Shown one piece after another: positions 1 through 5,893 of a stretch of DNA of 11,316 nt (the first letter of the stretch is position 1; each line of letters begins with the position of its first letter). The position numbers and the translations under genes are program-made. Under the pieces are notes generated by a model, which saw only the letters and a program-made list of their open reading frames with translations, did no database searches and was not told the DNA's origin. The stretch spans positions 638,017 through 649,332 of the forward strand of contig NZ_KB900626.1 in NCBI RefSeq assembly GCF_000379125.1. The letters are read 5' to 3'. The stretch comes from Methylosinus sp. LW4 (GTDB lineage: Bacteria > Pseudomonadota > Alphaproteobacteria > Rhizobiales > Beijerinckiaceae).

Positions 1-1042
1 CGATGTCCGCCATTGCGAAGAACGGGCGCCGCGCATGGACCCAGCACGCGGCCTCGCGGATCGGGCCGGGCTCGCGCCCCGGCAGATACAGCTTGCCGTA
101 GCCGTCATAGGCGTCCGCTTGCAGGATGCCGGACCAGTTCGCCAGATGGCTCTGCGGATGTTCGCCGCGCCGATCGCGCGAGTAATAGAACATCGCCGCC
201 GGCGGCCCGGCGGCGCCGAAGGGCGCGTCGTCGCGCACATAGACTCAGCAGCGGCCTGTGTCGGTCTTGCCCTTGGCCAGCACGGGAACCGTGGTGTCGT
301 CCCCGTGCAGCCGCTCGGCTGCGAGGACATGCGCCTCGACGAGACGCCGCAGCGGATCGAGTGCGGCGCAGATGGAGCCGACGGCGTCGGCCATGGTCGA
401 CAAGGCGATCGGCGCGCCTTCCAGCGCATAGCGCTCGGCCTGACGGTTCAGCGGTTGATGCTGGCCGAACTTCTCGAAGGCGATCATCGCCAGTAGGCTC
501 GGCCCCGCCCAGCCGCGCGCGACGACATGGAACGGCGCCGGCGCCTGGGTGATCTTCTCGCAGTCCCGGCAGGTGAACTTCTCCCGCACGGTCTCGATGA
601 CCTTCCACTGGCGTGGCGTCGTCTCCAGCGTCCGCGTCACATCCTCGCCGAGCTTGCGCAGGCGCGAACCGCCGCAGCAGGCGCAGGCCTTCGGCGCCTC
701 GATCACCACGCGCTCGCGCGGCAGATGGTCGGGAAAGGTGTTGCGCTCCGGCCGCCTGCGCTCGAAGCCGGCGACCGTGGTCGTCCTGGCGACGGCGTGC
801 TCCGCGGCGAGCTCGTCTTCCGCCGCGTTCGCTTCCAGCTCTTCGAGCTCTAGCGACAACTGATCGAGCAGCCGAGCCGAGCGCTCCGACTTCTGCCCAT
901 AGATCTGCCGCTGCAATTTGGCGATCTGGAGCTTTTGCGCGGCGATCAGCGCCATGTCTTCCGACGCCTTGGCGAGCGCGACGGCGAGTTGCGCCTTCAG
1001 CACGGCGTTTTCGTCGAGAAGGGCTCTGGCGGCGGCGTCCAT
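1..1042 (-). pseudogene. tnpC: IS66 transposase TnpC, nonsense-mutated and cut by the window edge
   Basis: This is the DDE transposase of the IS66 element. From the ATG at 1042 it shows a leucine-rich coiled N-terminus (DENAVLKAQLAVALAKA), the IQGQKSERS-like segment QIYGQKSERSARL, and a zinc-finger block with CACCGG and CRDC pairs. The start of the catalytic domain follows, with the first Asp in LHGDDTTVPVL. After 265 residues the frame meets TGA at 247-245, where relatives have Trp (TGRC-W-VYVRDD). Beyond the stop the same frame continues without damage to the window edge, through FYYSRDRRGEHPQ, ILQADAYDGY and ACWVHARRPFF. One G-to-A change (C-to-T at 245 on the plus strand) therefore explains the break. 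The family is about 520-550 residues, so the C-terminal third lies outside the window. An upstream ATG at 1195 is in frame but falls in tnpB sequence and past the insertion junction, so I reject it as the start. Confidence 0.9.
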
Positions 1043-1113
1043 GAGGCGAAGTGAATCACAAAACGCGCGATTTGTGGCGCCCCAAAATGCAGCCGACCCC
1101 AGCTTTTTCGGCC

Positions 1114-1173
1114 TCACCCGGCGCTTTGCGGCCTCCAGGTGAGTTGCGGATTCCGCCAATCGATCCCCTCGAA
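1114..1173 (-). pseudogene. tnpB: IS66 TnpB, detached 3' end (last 18 codons)
   Basis: Read on the minus strand, this short piece encodes EGIDWRNPQLTWRPQSAG followed by TGA at 1116-1114. That is the typical C-terminus of the IS66 accessory protein TnpB. It starts at the TTCGA shared with the other tnpB fragment near 5090. Joining the two at that pentamer gives one continuous 115-residue TnpB, the normal family length. The tnpC ATG follows 71 bases downstream, as expected in an IS66. The piece is too short to be found by ORF calling and was identified by reading across the tnpB break. Confidence 0.88.
1169..1173. repeat. TCGAA, left junction core of the recombinase element
   Basis: TCGAA lies exactly where the tnpB reading frame stops matching (minus-strand TTC GA, codons 97-98). 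The same pentamer is at 5090-5094. One copy is enough to rebuild tnpB, so it is either the shared att core or a 5-bp target duplication. Confidence 0.7.
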
Positions 1174-1217
1174 CGAAGGGGTTCAGGAATATCACCTCTG
1201 AGCAGTCTGATGAATCA

Positions 1218-1441
1218 TTGGTCGAGGTCGTGCAGGTTCACGATCCGCGCCATCCACTCTATGGACGATCCTTCCGCGTCGTCGGGCGCGGCAGATGTCC
1301 TGGCAGTGTTGTGTCGCCATCGTATGAAGTCGAATATCGAAACGGCAGCAGTCTACTGATCCCTATAGCTGTAACTGAGCCCTATGAAAGCGAGACGAAT
1401 CAGACTAAGCTGAGCATAGAGGCGCTTCGCGAGCTTATTTC
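1218..1441 (+). pseudogene. Small protein of unknown function (DUF5372-like), 5' part, split by IS256
   Basis: The first gene of the recombinase element begins with a TTG at 1218 (or GTG at 1230); the frame is open back through the left junction, so the start is uncertain. It encodes a basic N-terminus, VHDPRHPLYGRSFRVVGRGR, then a predicted beta-rich stretch and ALRELIS, where the IS256 enters. Removing 1442-2876 plus one CTTATTTC joins this to 2885-3008 in frame and gives 115 residues. Small proteins with an HP-L-G-F-V-G pattern, annotated DUF5372, are found upstream of recombinases like this one. That assignment is from memory and is moderate. No catalytic motif is evident; a role as a DNA-binding or directionality helper of the recombinase is only an inference. 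Confidence 0.6.
1434..1441. repeat. CTTATTTC, left target-site duplication of IS256
   Basis: This octamer abuts the left inverted repeat of the IS256-family element. An identical copy is at 2877-2884. Eight bases is a usual duplication length for the family, and removing the IS with one copy restores an open frame. Confidence 0.82.
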
Positions 1442-1467
1442 GGTCGTGCCCCCACCGGTGGTGTAGC
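1442..1467 (+). repeat. IS256 left terminal inverted repeat
   Basis: It starts GGTCGTGCCCC and ends GTGGTGTAGC. It matches the reverse complement of 2843-2868 at 21 of 26 positions, with all five mismatches clustered at positions 12-16. Confidence 0.85.
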
Positions 1468-1476
1468 AGTTCGGGA

Positions 1477-1531
1477 GCAAGCCGCTCGCGAAGCGCGCTT
1501 TTCGTAGCGCTGTAGCGAGCGAGCGGCTTGC
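1477..1531. promoter_or_regulatory. Long hairpin in the IS256 leader
   Basis: GCAAGCCGCTCGC (1477-1489) and GCGAGCGGCTTGC (1519-1531) form a perfect 13-bp inverted repeat around a 29-base loop. The loop contains a second perfect palindrome, AAGCGCGCTT (1491-1500). It lies between the left terminal repeat and the transposase start, 68 bases before the ATG. It could act as an attenuator of transcription entering from outside, or as a folding site for the element end. Function is inferred; the structure is seen. Confidence 0.6.
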
Positions 1532-1598
1532 GGCGGCCACCGGCGATTCTCCGGTTAGGGTCGGTTTGCGAATCTCAACGCAACCGAGGAACCCACCG

Positions 1599-2798
1599 AT
1601 GACCGACGAGATGATGAGCCTGCGGGCGCTTCTGGGAAAGTCCCCCGACGCCGATTTCCTTCGCGAGATGATCGGCTTCGCCGCCGAGCGGCTGATGGAG
1701 CTGGAGGTCGGCGCGAAGACCGGCGCCACGCTCGGCGAGCGCTCGCCCGATCGCGTGGCCCAGCGCAACGGCTATCGGGATCGCGACTGGGAGACGCGCG
1801 CTGGAACGGTGGAGCTGCGCATTCCCAAGCTCCGCAAGGGAACCTATTTCCCCTGCTTCCTCGAGCCGCGCCGCGTGGCCGAGAAGGCGTTGACGGCGGT
1901 GATCCAGGAGGCCTATGTGCAGGGCGTCTCGACCCGCTCCGTCGACGATCTCGTCAAAGCCATGGGCGGCTCCGGCGTCTCCAAGAGCCAGGTCAGCCGG
2001 CTCTGCGAGGAGATCGACGAAAAGGTCAAAGCCTTTCTCGATCGCCCGATCGAAGGCGATTGGCCCTATGTCTGGATCGACGCGACTTACGTCAAAGTCC
2101 GCCAGAACGGCCGCATCGTCTCGGTGGCCGTGATCGTCGCTATCGGCGTCAACAACGACGGACGGCGCGAGGTGCTCGGCATGGACATCGGCCCTTCGGA
2201 AGCCGAAACCTTCTGGACCGATTTTCTGCGCAAGCTCCGGCGGCGCGGCCTGCGCGGCGTCAAGCTCGTCGTCTCCGACGCCCACGAGGGAATAAAAGCC
2301 GCGGTCGCCAAGGTGATGCACGCCGGCTGGCAGCGTTGCCGGGTGCACTTCATGCGCAACGCGCTCGCCCATGCCGGCAAGAGCGGCCGCCGGGTCGTTT
2401 CCGCCTTCATCGCCACCGCCTTCGCCCAGGACGACGCCGACGCCGCCAAAATGCAGTGGCGCAAGGTCGCCGATCAGCTCCGCCCCACCTTGCCAAAGCT
2501 CGCCGTTCTCATGGACGAGGCGGAACAGGACGTGCTCGCCTACATGACCTTTCCCAAGGACCATTGGCAGAAGATCTATTCGACGAATGGTCTCGAGCGG
2601 GTGAATGGCGAGATCAAACGCCGCACCGAGGTCGTCGGCATCTTTCCCAATGAGGACGCCATCACCCGCCTCGTCGGCGCGATCCTGCTCGAGACGAACG
2701 ATGAATGGGCCGTGCAGCGCGGTCGCTACATGACGCTGGAAACCATCGCGTCTTTGAGCGATGATCCGATCGTCAGACTGTCCGCCGTGACCGCCTGA
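1599..2798 (+). CDS. IS256-family (Mutator-type) transposase
   Basis: This is a 399-residue DDE transposase of the IS256/Mutator group, intact from end to end. The catalytic triad is visible as D161 (WIDATYVKV), D227 (VVSDAHEGI) and E333 ([14 protein letters not shown]). The family C-x2-H motif ([11 protein letters not shown]247/H250) lies between the second and third. The N-terminal third carries the [20 protein letters not shown] and [13 protein letters not shown] blocks. The start is taken at the ATG at 1599 because GAGGA stands nine bases upstream and the length then fits the family (about 400); an in-frame TTG at 1566 is less likely. The 100-odd bases ahead of it fold into a long hairpin. 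There is no frameshift or stop, unlike in the surrounding IS66, so this is the youngest layer of the nest. Confidence 0.95.
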   Translation: MTDEMMSLRALLGKSPDADFLREMIGFAAERLMELEVGAKTGATLGERSPDRVAQRNGYRDRDWETRAGTVELRIPKLRKGTYFPCFLEPRRVAEKALTAVIQEAYVQGVSTRSVDDLVKAMGGSGVSKSQVSRLCEEIDEKVKAFLDRPIEGDWPYVWIDATYVKVRQNGRIVSVAVIVAIGVNNDGRREVLGMDIGPSEAETFWTDFLRKLRRRGLRGVKLVVSDAHEGIKAAVAKVMHAGWQRCRVHFMRNALAHAGKSGRRVVSAFIATAFAQDDADAAKMQWRKVADQLRPTLPKLAVLMDEAEQDVLAYMTFPKDHWQKIYSTNGLERVNGEIKRRTEVVGIFPNEDAITRLVGAILLETNDEWAVQRGRYMTLETIASLSDDPIVRLSAVTA

Positions 2799-2842
2799 CC
2801 ATTCCGGCCATAGCCGAAAATACCGGTGTCCGCCTCGATCCA

Positions 2843-2868
2843 GCTACACCACGCTCTGGGGCACGACC
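2843..2868 (-). repeat. IS256 right terminal inverted repeat
   Basis: Read on the minus strand from 2868 it starts GGTCGTGCCCC and ends GTGGTGTAGC, pairing with 1442-1467 (21 of 26 identical). It lies 45 bases beyond the transposase stop codon. Confidence 0.85.
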
Positions 2869-2884
2869 CTTATTCCCTTATTTC
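2869..2884. repeat. Tandem CTTATTCC-CTTATTTC at the IS256 right end
   Basis: The exact duplicate CTTATTTC is at 2877-2884, but an almost identical octamer, CTTATTCC (2869-2876), separates it from the inverted repeat. The gene frame downstream (AGT CGC CGA read as TCA GTC GCC GAA after joining) uses the second copy. Confidence 0.75.
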
Positions 2885-3008
2885 AGTCGCCGAATGTCTC
2901 GAAGGCCATGAACATGGATCCGAAGGATCTTTGGGCGACGTTGCCATATGCTCTGCGCCGCCAAGTCGTCGTCGACATCGCGGCAGTTCTGGCGGAGCTC
3001 TCCCATGA
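2877..3008 (+). pseudogene. Small protein of unknown function (DUF5372-like), 3' part
   Basis: This is the continuation of the gene begun at 1218. After the CTTATTTC duplicate it reads SVAECLEGHEHGSEG and ends in an Arg/Ser/Gly-rich tail. The stop TGA at 3006-3008 overlaps the recombinase ATG at 3005 as ATGA, a typical arrangement for translational coupling. Together with the exact frame restoration after IS256 removal, that supports this being the real 3' end of a gene rather than a chance frame. The tail overlaps, in another frame, the small ORF at 2908, which may explain its low-complexity composition. Confidence 0.6.
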
Positions 3009-3156
3009 TGTCCGAACTGGTCAAGCCGACCCACTTGGCGCGCAAGGCCGTCGTCTATATCCGTCAGTCGACGCCTCATCAGGTCGTGAGCAATCAAGAA
3101 AGCCTGAGGCTGCAATACGCCCTCCGCCAGCGCGCTCGCGAGCTCGGATGGCATGA
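2908..3156 (+). CDS. Small ORF overlapping two neighbours, unknown function
   Basis: This 82-codon frame starts at ATG 2908 (a second ATG is at 2914), a few bases after GAAGG. Its first 45 residues (MNMDPKDLWATLPYALRRQV, then an Ala/Val-rich amphipathic helix ending AELSHDVRTG) look like a genuine helical protein. The rest runs antiregister through the recombinase catalytic domain and is Arg/Ser/Pro-rich. It overlaps the tail of the DUF5372-like gene by 101 bases and the recombinase by 152. I recall similar short proteins annotated between these two genes in rhizobial elements, but I cannot confirm conservation here. It could be translated and couple the two genes, or be a by-product of the overlap. 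Confidence 0.45.
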   Translation: MNMDPKDLWATLPYALRRQVVVDIAAVLAELSHDVRTGQADPLGAQGRRLYPSVDASSGREQSRKPEAAIRPPPARSRARMA

Positions 3157-5089
3157 AGCCGATATCGACGTGATCGACGCCGACCTCGGCCTCAGCGGAG
3201 CGTCCGCCGCCAAACGCAGCGGGTTCAAGGAACTCGTGGGTCGAGTCGGGCTCAGCGAGGTTGGGCTGATCCTGTCGATCGACGTGACCCGTCTCGCGCG
3301 CAATTGTTCGGACTGGTATCCGCTCCTGGATATCTGCGGCCTGCGCGGCTGCCTCATCGCCGATCGGGACGGCGTCTATGATCCTGGTAGCGCCAATGGT
3401 CGTCTTTTGCTCGGCCTGAAAGGGACCATATCGGAACTCGAGCTTCATACCATTCGCAGTCGGCTCACTGCCGGCCTGCTCGCAAAGGCCGAGCGTGGCG
3501 AGCTCGCGCTCAATCTGCCGGTCGGTCTGATGCGCGATCCGACGGGCGTCGTCGTCAAGGATCCCGATATATCGGTTCAAGAGCGGCTCGGGTTGGTGTT
3601 CGAGTTGTTTCAGAAGCTGGGCGCCGCCGCCAAGGTCATGCGCATGCTCAACGAGCGAGGTCTCGATCTGCCGCGTCGCGATAGGCGCGGCAATTTCTGC
3701 TGGGCGCGGGCGACGATATCGTCCGTGGCGTCGATTTTGAAGAATCCCGCCTATGCGGGCGCCTTTGTCTATGGACGGACGCGGATGCGAGCAGGCCGTG
3801 AAGGCGCACCGAAGATGAAGGCGCCGCAGCCTGTGGATGAATGGCGTATCGTCGTGAAGGACCGATATCCCGCCTACATCGATTGGCCAACCTATGAAAA
3901 AATAAACGCCGCCCTGAAGGACAACCGAGCCGAATACATGCGCATCAAAACCAGAGGCGCGCCTCGCGACGGCGATCTCCTGCTGCATGGGATCGCCTGG
4001 TGCGCGCGCTGCGGATACAAGATGTACGTCCTCTACAAGAGCGGCGGCGAATATGTCTGCAATCATCTCCGCTCCAACGAAGGCATGTCGGCCTGTCAAC
4101 ATGTTCGAGCGACGCCGATCGACGCCGCCGTGGCCGACGCATTCCTGACCGCGCTGGCGCCGGCGGAGCTCGACGCTTTGTCGAAGGCGCGTCGCGCGCA
4201 ATCACAGGTCGACGCGGCGCTGCGGACGAGCGCCGAGCGCCAGCTCGAACGTAAACGCTACGAGGCCACACTGGCCGAGCGGCAGTTCAATCGGGTGGAC
4301 CCGGACAATCGTCTCGTCGCCGCGGAGCTCGAACGCCGCTGGGAAGCGGCGCTGAACGAAGTCCGGGTGGCGGAGGAGGCGCTCGCCCGGCAAGCATCGC
4401 CTCAGAGTGGCGCACAGCTCGGGATCGGCAAATCACTGGAAGGCAAAGTCATCAACCTCGCGGGACGTCTGCCGCAAATCTGGGACGACCCGGCCACTTC
4501 CGACGCCCGCCGAAAGGCGCTGTTGCGATGCCTCATCGACAAGGTCATCCTCGACCGCGGCGACCACGATGTCGCGGTCGTCCGCATAGTCTGGCGCGGC
4601 GGGGCGGTAACTCGCCTGGAAGTCAAAATGAGGGTCACCTCACTCTCCAAGCTCGCGCGCGGCGAAGAAATGCGTCAGCGCGCTCTCGCCTTGGCGCGTG
4701 AGGGCCTCGACGATGACGCGATCGCCGCCGTTCTCACGAGTGAAGGGCATCGCTCGCCGACCTGCGAGGACAAGGTCCTCCCCGTGACCGTGCAGAAGAT
4801 CCGGCTCGCCGAGAAAGTCGAGCTGCGGCGCCCACGCACGCGATGGACCCATGGCAGGGAAGCTCTGTCCGCGCCTGAACTGGCCGCCAAGCTGAGCATC
4901 CCCGTGAACTGGCTCTATGTGCAAATCCGAAAACAGCGGCTGACGGTCGATCGACAACCCAACGGCGCGTATATTTTCAGCGACACCGAGTACGTCCTGA
5001 AGGGAGTTCGAGATCTCCGAAACCACGCGATCGGCAGTCTCGATCTCAGAATCTGTCAGCTTGACCAGGAGGGGCATCAACATGGGTGA
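3005..5089 (+). CDS. Large serine recombinase (resolvase/invertase family)
   Basis: This 694-residue site-specific recombinase probably moves the element that carries it. The N-terminal catalytic domain shows the nucleophile Ser22 in VVYIRQST and the conserved arginines in SIDVTRLARN. A Recombinase domain follows at about 166-310 (GLMRDP, LKNPAYAGAFVYGRTR). A zinc-ribbon comes next, with cysteines at about 333, 336, 352 and 364 (CARCGYKMY, then YVCNHL and SACQH), then a charged coiled coil at about 392-461. The C-terminal part contains two helix-turn-helix-like stretches (LAREGLDDDAIAAVL and SAPELAAKLSIPVNWLYVQIR). The start is placed at the ATG at 3005, with GGAG seven bases upstream and an ATGA overlap with the gene before it; ATG 3008 is an alternative. 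An open frame reaches back to 2948 but lacks support. The TGA ends at 5089, exactly at the element boundary. Confidence 0.93.
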   Translation: MMSELVKPTHLARKAVVYIRQSTPHQVVSNQESLRLQYALRQRARELGWHEADIDVIDADLGLSGASAAKRSGFKELVGRVGLSEVGLILSIDVTRLARNCSDWYPLLDICGLRGCLIADRDGVYDPGSANGRLLLGLKGTISELELHTIRSRLTAGLLAKAERGELALNLPVGLMRDPTGVVVKDPDISVQERLGLVFELFQKLGAAAKVMRMLNERGLDLPRRDRRGNFCWARATISSVASILKNPAYAGAFVYGRTRMRAGREGAPKMKAPQPVDEWRIVVKDRYPAYIDWPTYEKINAALKDNRAEYMRIKTRGAPRDGDLLLHGIAWCARCGYKMYVLYKSGGEYVCNHLRSNEGMSACQHVRATPIDAAVADAFLTALAPAELDALSKARRAQSQVDAALRTSAERQLERKRYEATLAERQFNRVDPDNRLVAAELERRWEAALNEVRVAEEALARQASPQSGAQLGIGKSLEGKVINLAGRLPQIWDDPATSDARRKALLRCLIDKVILDRGDHDVAVVRIVWRGGAVTRLEVKMRVTSLSKLARGEEMRQRALALAREGLDDDAIAAVLTSEGHRSPTCEDKVLPVTVQKIRLAEKVELRRPRTRWTHGREALSAPELAAKLSIPVNWLYVQIRKQRLTVDRQPNGAYIFSDTEYVLKGVRDLRNHAIGSLDLRICQLDQEGHQHG

Positions 5090-5094
5090 TCGAA
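5090..5094. repeat. TCGAA, right junction core of the recombinase element
   Basis: It immediately follows the recombinase stop codon (TGA at 5087-5089) and matches 1169-1173. On the minus strand it is TTCGA, in codons 97-98 of tnpB. Confidence 0.7.
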
Positions 5095-5382
5095 TAGAGC
5101 TTCGAACTGCACCCGGCTCAATTGCAGGACGCCGTCGCTGACCTGCGGCCAAGAAAAACCGTTATCGCCAAGATGCTTGTAGATCAGCACTAGTCCGGTT
5201 CCGTTCCACAACAAAATCTTCAAGCGATCCTTTCGCTTCGAGCGGAACACGACGATGAGGCCGGAATGCGGATAGAGTCCGAGCTTGTTTTGTACCAGAG
5301 CGGCCAGCGCATCATGCCCGCAGCGAAAATCGACGGGGCGCATGGCGAGCACGATCCGCAACCCTTGCGACGGAATGATCAC
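5090..5382 (-). pseudogene. tnpB: IS66 accessory protein TnpB, 5' part (97 codons)
   Basis: TnpB is the small conserved accessory protein needed for IS66 transposition. Its hallmarks are present: AMRPVDFRCGHDALAALV, then FRSKRKDRLKILLWNGTGLVL and the SRVQFEALF near the C-terminus. The GTG start at 5382 overlaps the tnpA stop as GTGA. After F97 the frame runs into the recombinase element and would end four residues later (DHPC, stop at 5079-5077). The missing EGIDWRNPQ tail is at 1173-1114, 3.9 kb away. The two pieces join in frame at TTCGA, so the insertion is precise and tnpB has no other damage. Confidence 0.92.
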
Positions 5383-5786
5383 GCGCCGCGCTCCAGCGCC
5401 GTCATGATCTCGGCGATGCGCGTCGACGCGGTGTCCTGCTCCAATCGTAGCACGACCTTGCCGACGACGATCTCGATCTTCGCATCGCTCTCATTACGAA
5501 CGGACGGCTGCTCGAGCTCGATCTCCACGAACTCCGCGGGACCGTCGGTCACGAGCGCGAGCCGCCCGGCGCGCGCCTGGCGGCGCCATTGCGTCAATTG
5601 CTGCGCGCATATCCGATATTTGCGGGCCACGTCGGCGACGCGTACTTCAGGCGCGAGACTCTCTCGCATGATACGGCCCTTCAGGTCCTTCGATCACAGC
5701 CGATTGCCCGAACGTGAACGACGACAATCCACACGCCCAACAAATCCTGTGCCAAAAGCCGTTTCGACCGTCGCATTCTCGTTCAT
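5379..5786 (-). pseudogene. tnpA: IS66 accessory protein TnpA, nonsense-mutated
   Basis: TnpA is the HTH-type first ORF of IS66. From the ATG at 5786, preceded by GGAAGG, the frame encodes 135 residues. It opens MNENATVETAFGTG, continues to RSGNRL, meets TGA at codon 31 (5696-5694), then goes on as SKDLKGRIMRESLAPEVRVADVARKY and CAQQLTQWRRQARAG. That last block is the family helix-turn-helix. Relatives have a Trp just before S-K/E-x-K (pattern R-x-W-S), so a TGG-to-TGA change is the simplest explanation. A downstream ATG at 5669 could restart translation and would give a 96-residue protein lacking the N-terminus. The gene ends in a GTGA overlap with tnpB. This is the second Trp-to-stop change in the same IS. 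Confidence 0.82.
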
Positions 5787-5834
5787 CTTCGGATCCTTCC
5801 AGAGACATGGCTGTCCCTCGGAAGAATCTCACAT

Positions 5835-5885
5835 CGAAAAATCCGCCAGAACCCGAAAAATCAATGGGGTCGCAACGGCGCTTGC
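5835..5885 (-). repeat. IS66 terminal region with two CGAAAAATC repeats
   Basis: The minus-strand terminus is read as GCAAGCGCCGTTGCGACC starting at 5885. Just inside it, the 9-mer CGAAAAATC occurs twice on the plus strand (5835-5843 and 5854-5862), one centre 19 bases from the other, about two helical turns. Such spacing would suit a transposition protein binding near the end. The partner end is outside the window, so the inverted repeat cannot be verified. Confidence 0.5.
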
Positions 5886-5893
5886 GATGGATT

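Larger units (their letters stand above)
1442..2876 (+). mobile_element. IS256-family insertion sequence
   Basis: A single transposase gene (1599-2798) is enclosed by 26-bp imperfect inverted repeats (1442-1467 and 2843-2868), with CTTATTTC duplicated outside. The transposase is full length with all catalytic residues, so the element may be active. Between the right inverted repeat and the exact duplicate there are eight extra bases, CTTATTCC (2869-2876), which differ from the duplicate by one base. The right boundary is therefore either 2868 or 2876. It inserted into the small gene of the serine-recombinase element, transcribed in the same direction, and may now influence recombinase expression by read-through. 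Confidence 0.88.
1169..5094 (+). mobile_element. Serine-recombinase element inserted in IS66 tnpB, bounded by TCGAA
   Basis: The segment between the two tnpB fragments is flanked by TCGAA at 1169-1173 and 5090-5094. Keeping one copy restores tnpB exactly, so the inserted DNA is 1174-5089 plus one TCGAA. Without the nested IS256 it would be about 2.47 kb. Its plus-strand cargo is a small gene (split), a small overlapping ORF and a 694-codon serine recombinase. I see no convincing terminal inverted repeats: the left end begins CGAAGGGGTTCAGG and the right end, read inward, begins TCACCCATGTTGATG. Lack of repeats and a short shared core fit insertion by a serine recombinase, which exchanges strands over a 2-bp overlap. 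TCGAA could then be a short att core rather than a transposase-made duplication. The recombinase stop codon is the last base before the right TCGAA. Confidence 0.82.
1..5885 (-). mobile_element. IS66-family insertion sequence, partial at window edge, inactivated and interrupted
   Basis: Reading the minus strand, the order is IS end (about 5885), tnpA (5786-5379), tnpB (5382 to about 5090, then 1173-1114) and tnpC (1042 to beyond position 1). This is the standard IS66 three-gene layout. The right terminus reads GCAAGCGCCGTTGCGACC on the minus strand, close to the GTAAGCG start common in this family. It is followed at 5886-5893 by GATGGATT, a candidate 8-bp target duplication; the partner copy would lie left of the window. 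The element landed directly behind the rmlA stop codon. It is split in tnpB by a 3.9-kb serine-recombinase element, and tnpA and tnpC carry nonsense codons, so it cannot transpose without help. The exact left end is not visible. Confidence 0.88.

Noticed and set aside
1114..1195. In-frame N-terminal extension of TnpC to an ATG at 1195
   Set aside because: It would start inside the recombinase element and run through the tnpB tail in another frame; the true start at 1042 fits the family.
1575..2564. 329-codon minus-strand open frame opposite the IS256 transposase
   Set aside because: Antisense shadow of an intact transposase; its composition mirrors the codons of the real gene and it matches no family I know.
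2870..4201. 443-codon minus-strand open frame opposite the recombinase
   Set aside because: It is antisense to a gene with clear catalytic motifs, has no recognisable domain and arises from GC-rich codon bias.
5077..5089. Natural end of TnpB as DHPC at 5077
   Set aside because: Those residues come from the inserted element; the family tail is found in frame at 1173-1114.
245..5696. TGA read as tryptophan or selenocysteine in tnpA and tnpC
   Set aside because: TGA is an ordinary stop for other genes here (IS256 transposase, recombinase, rmlB, rmlC, tnpB), and no selenocysteine insertion structure or reason exists. Nonsense mutation is simpler.
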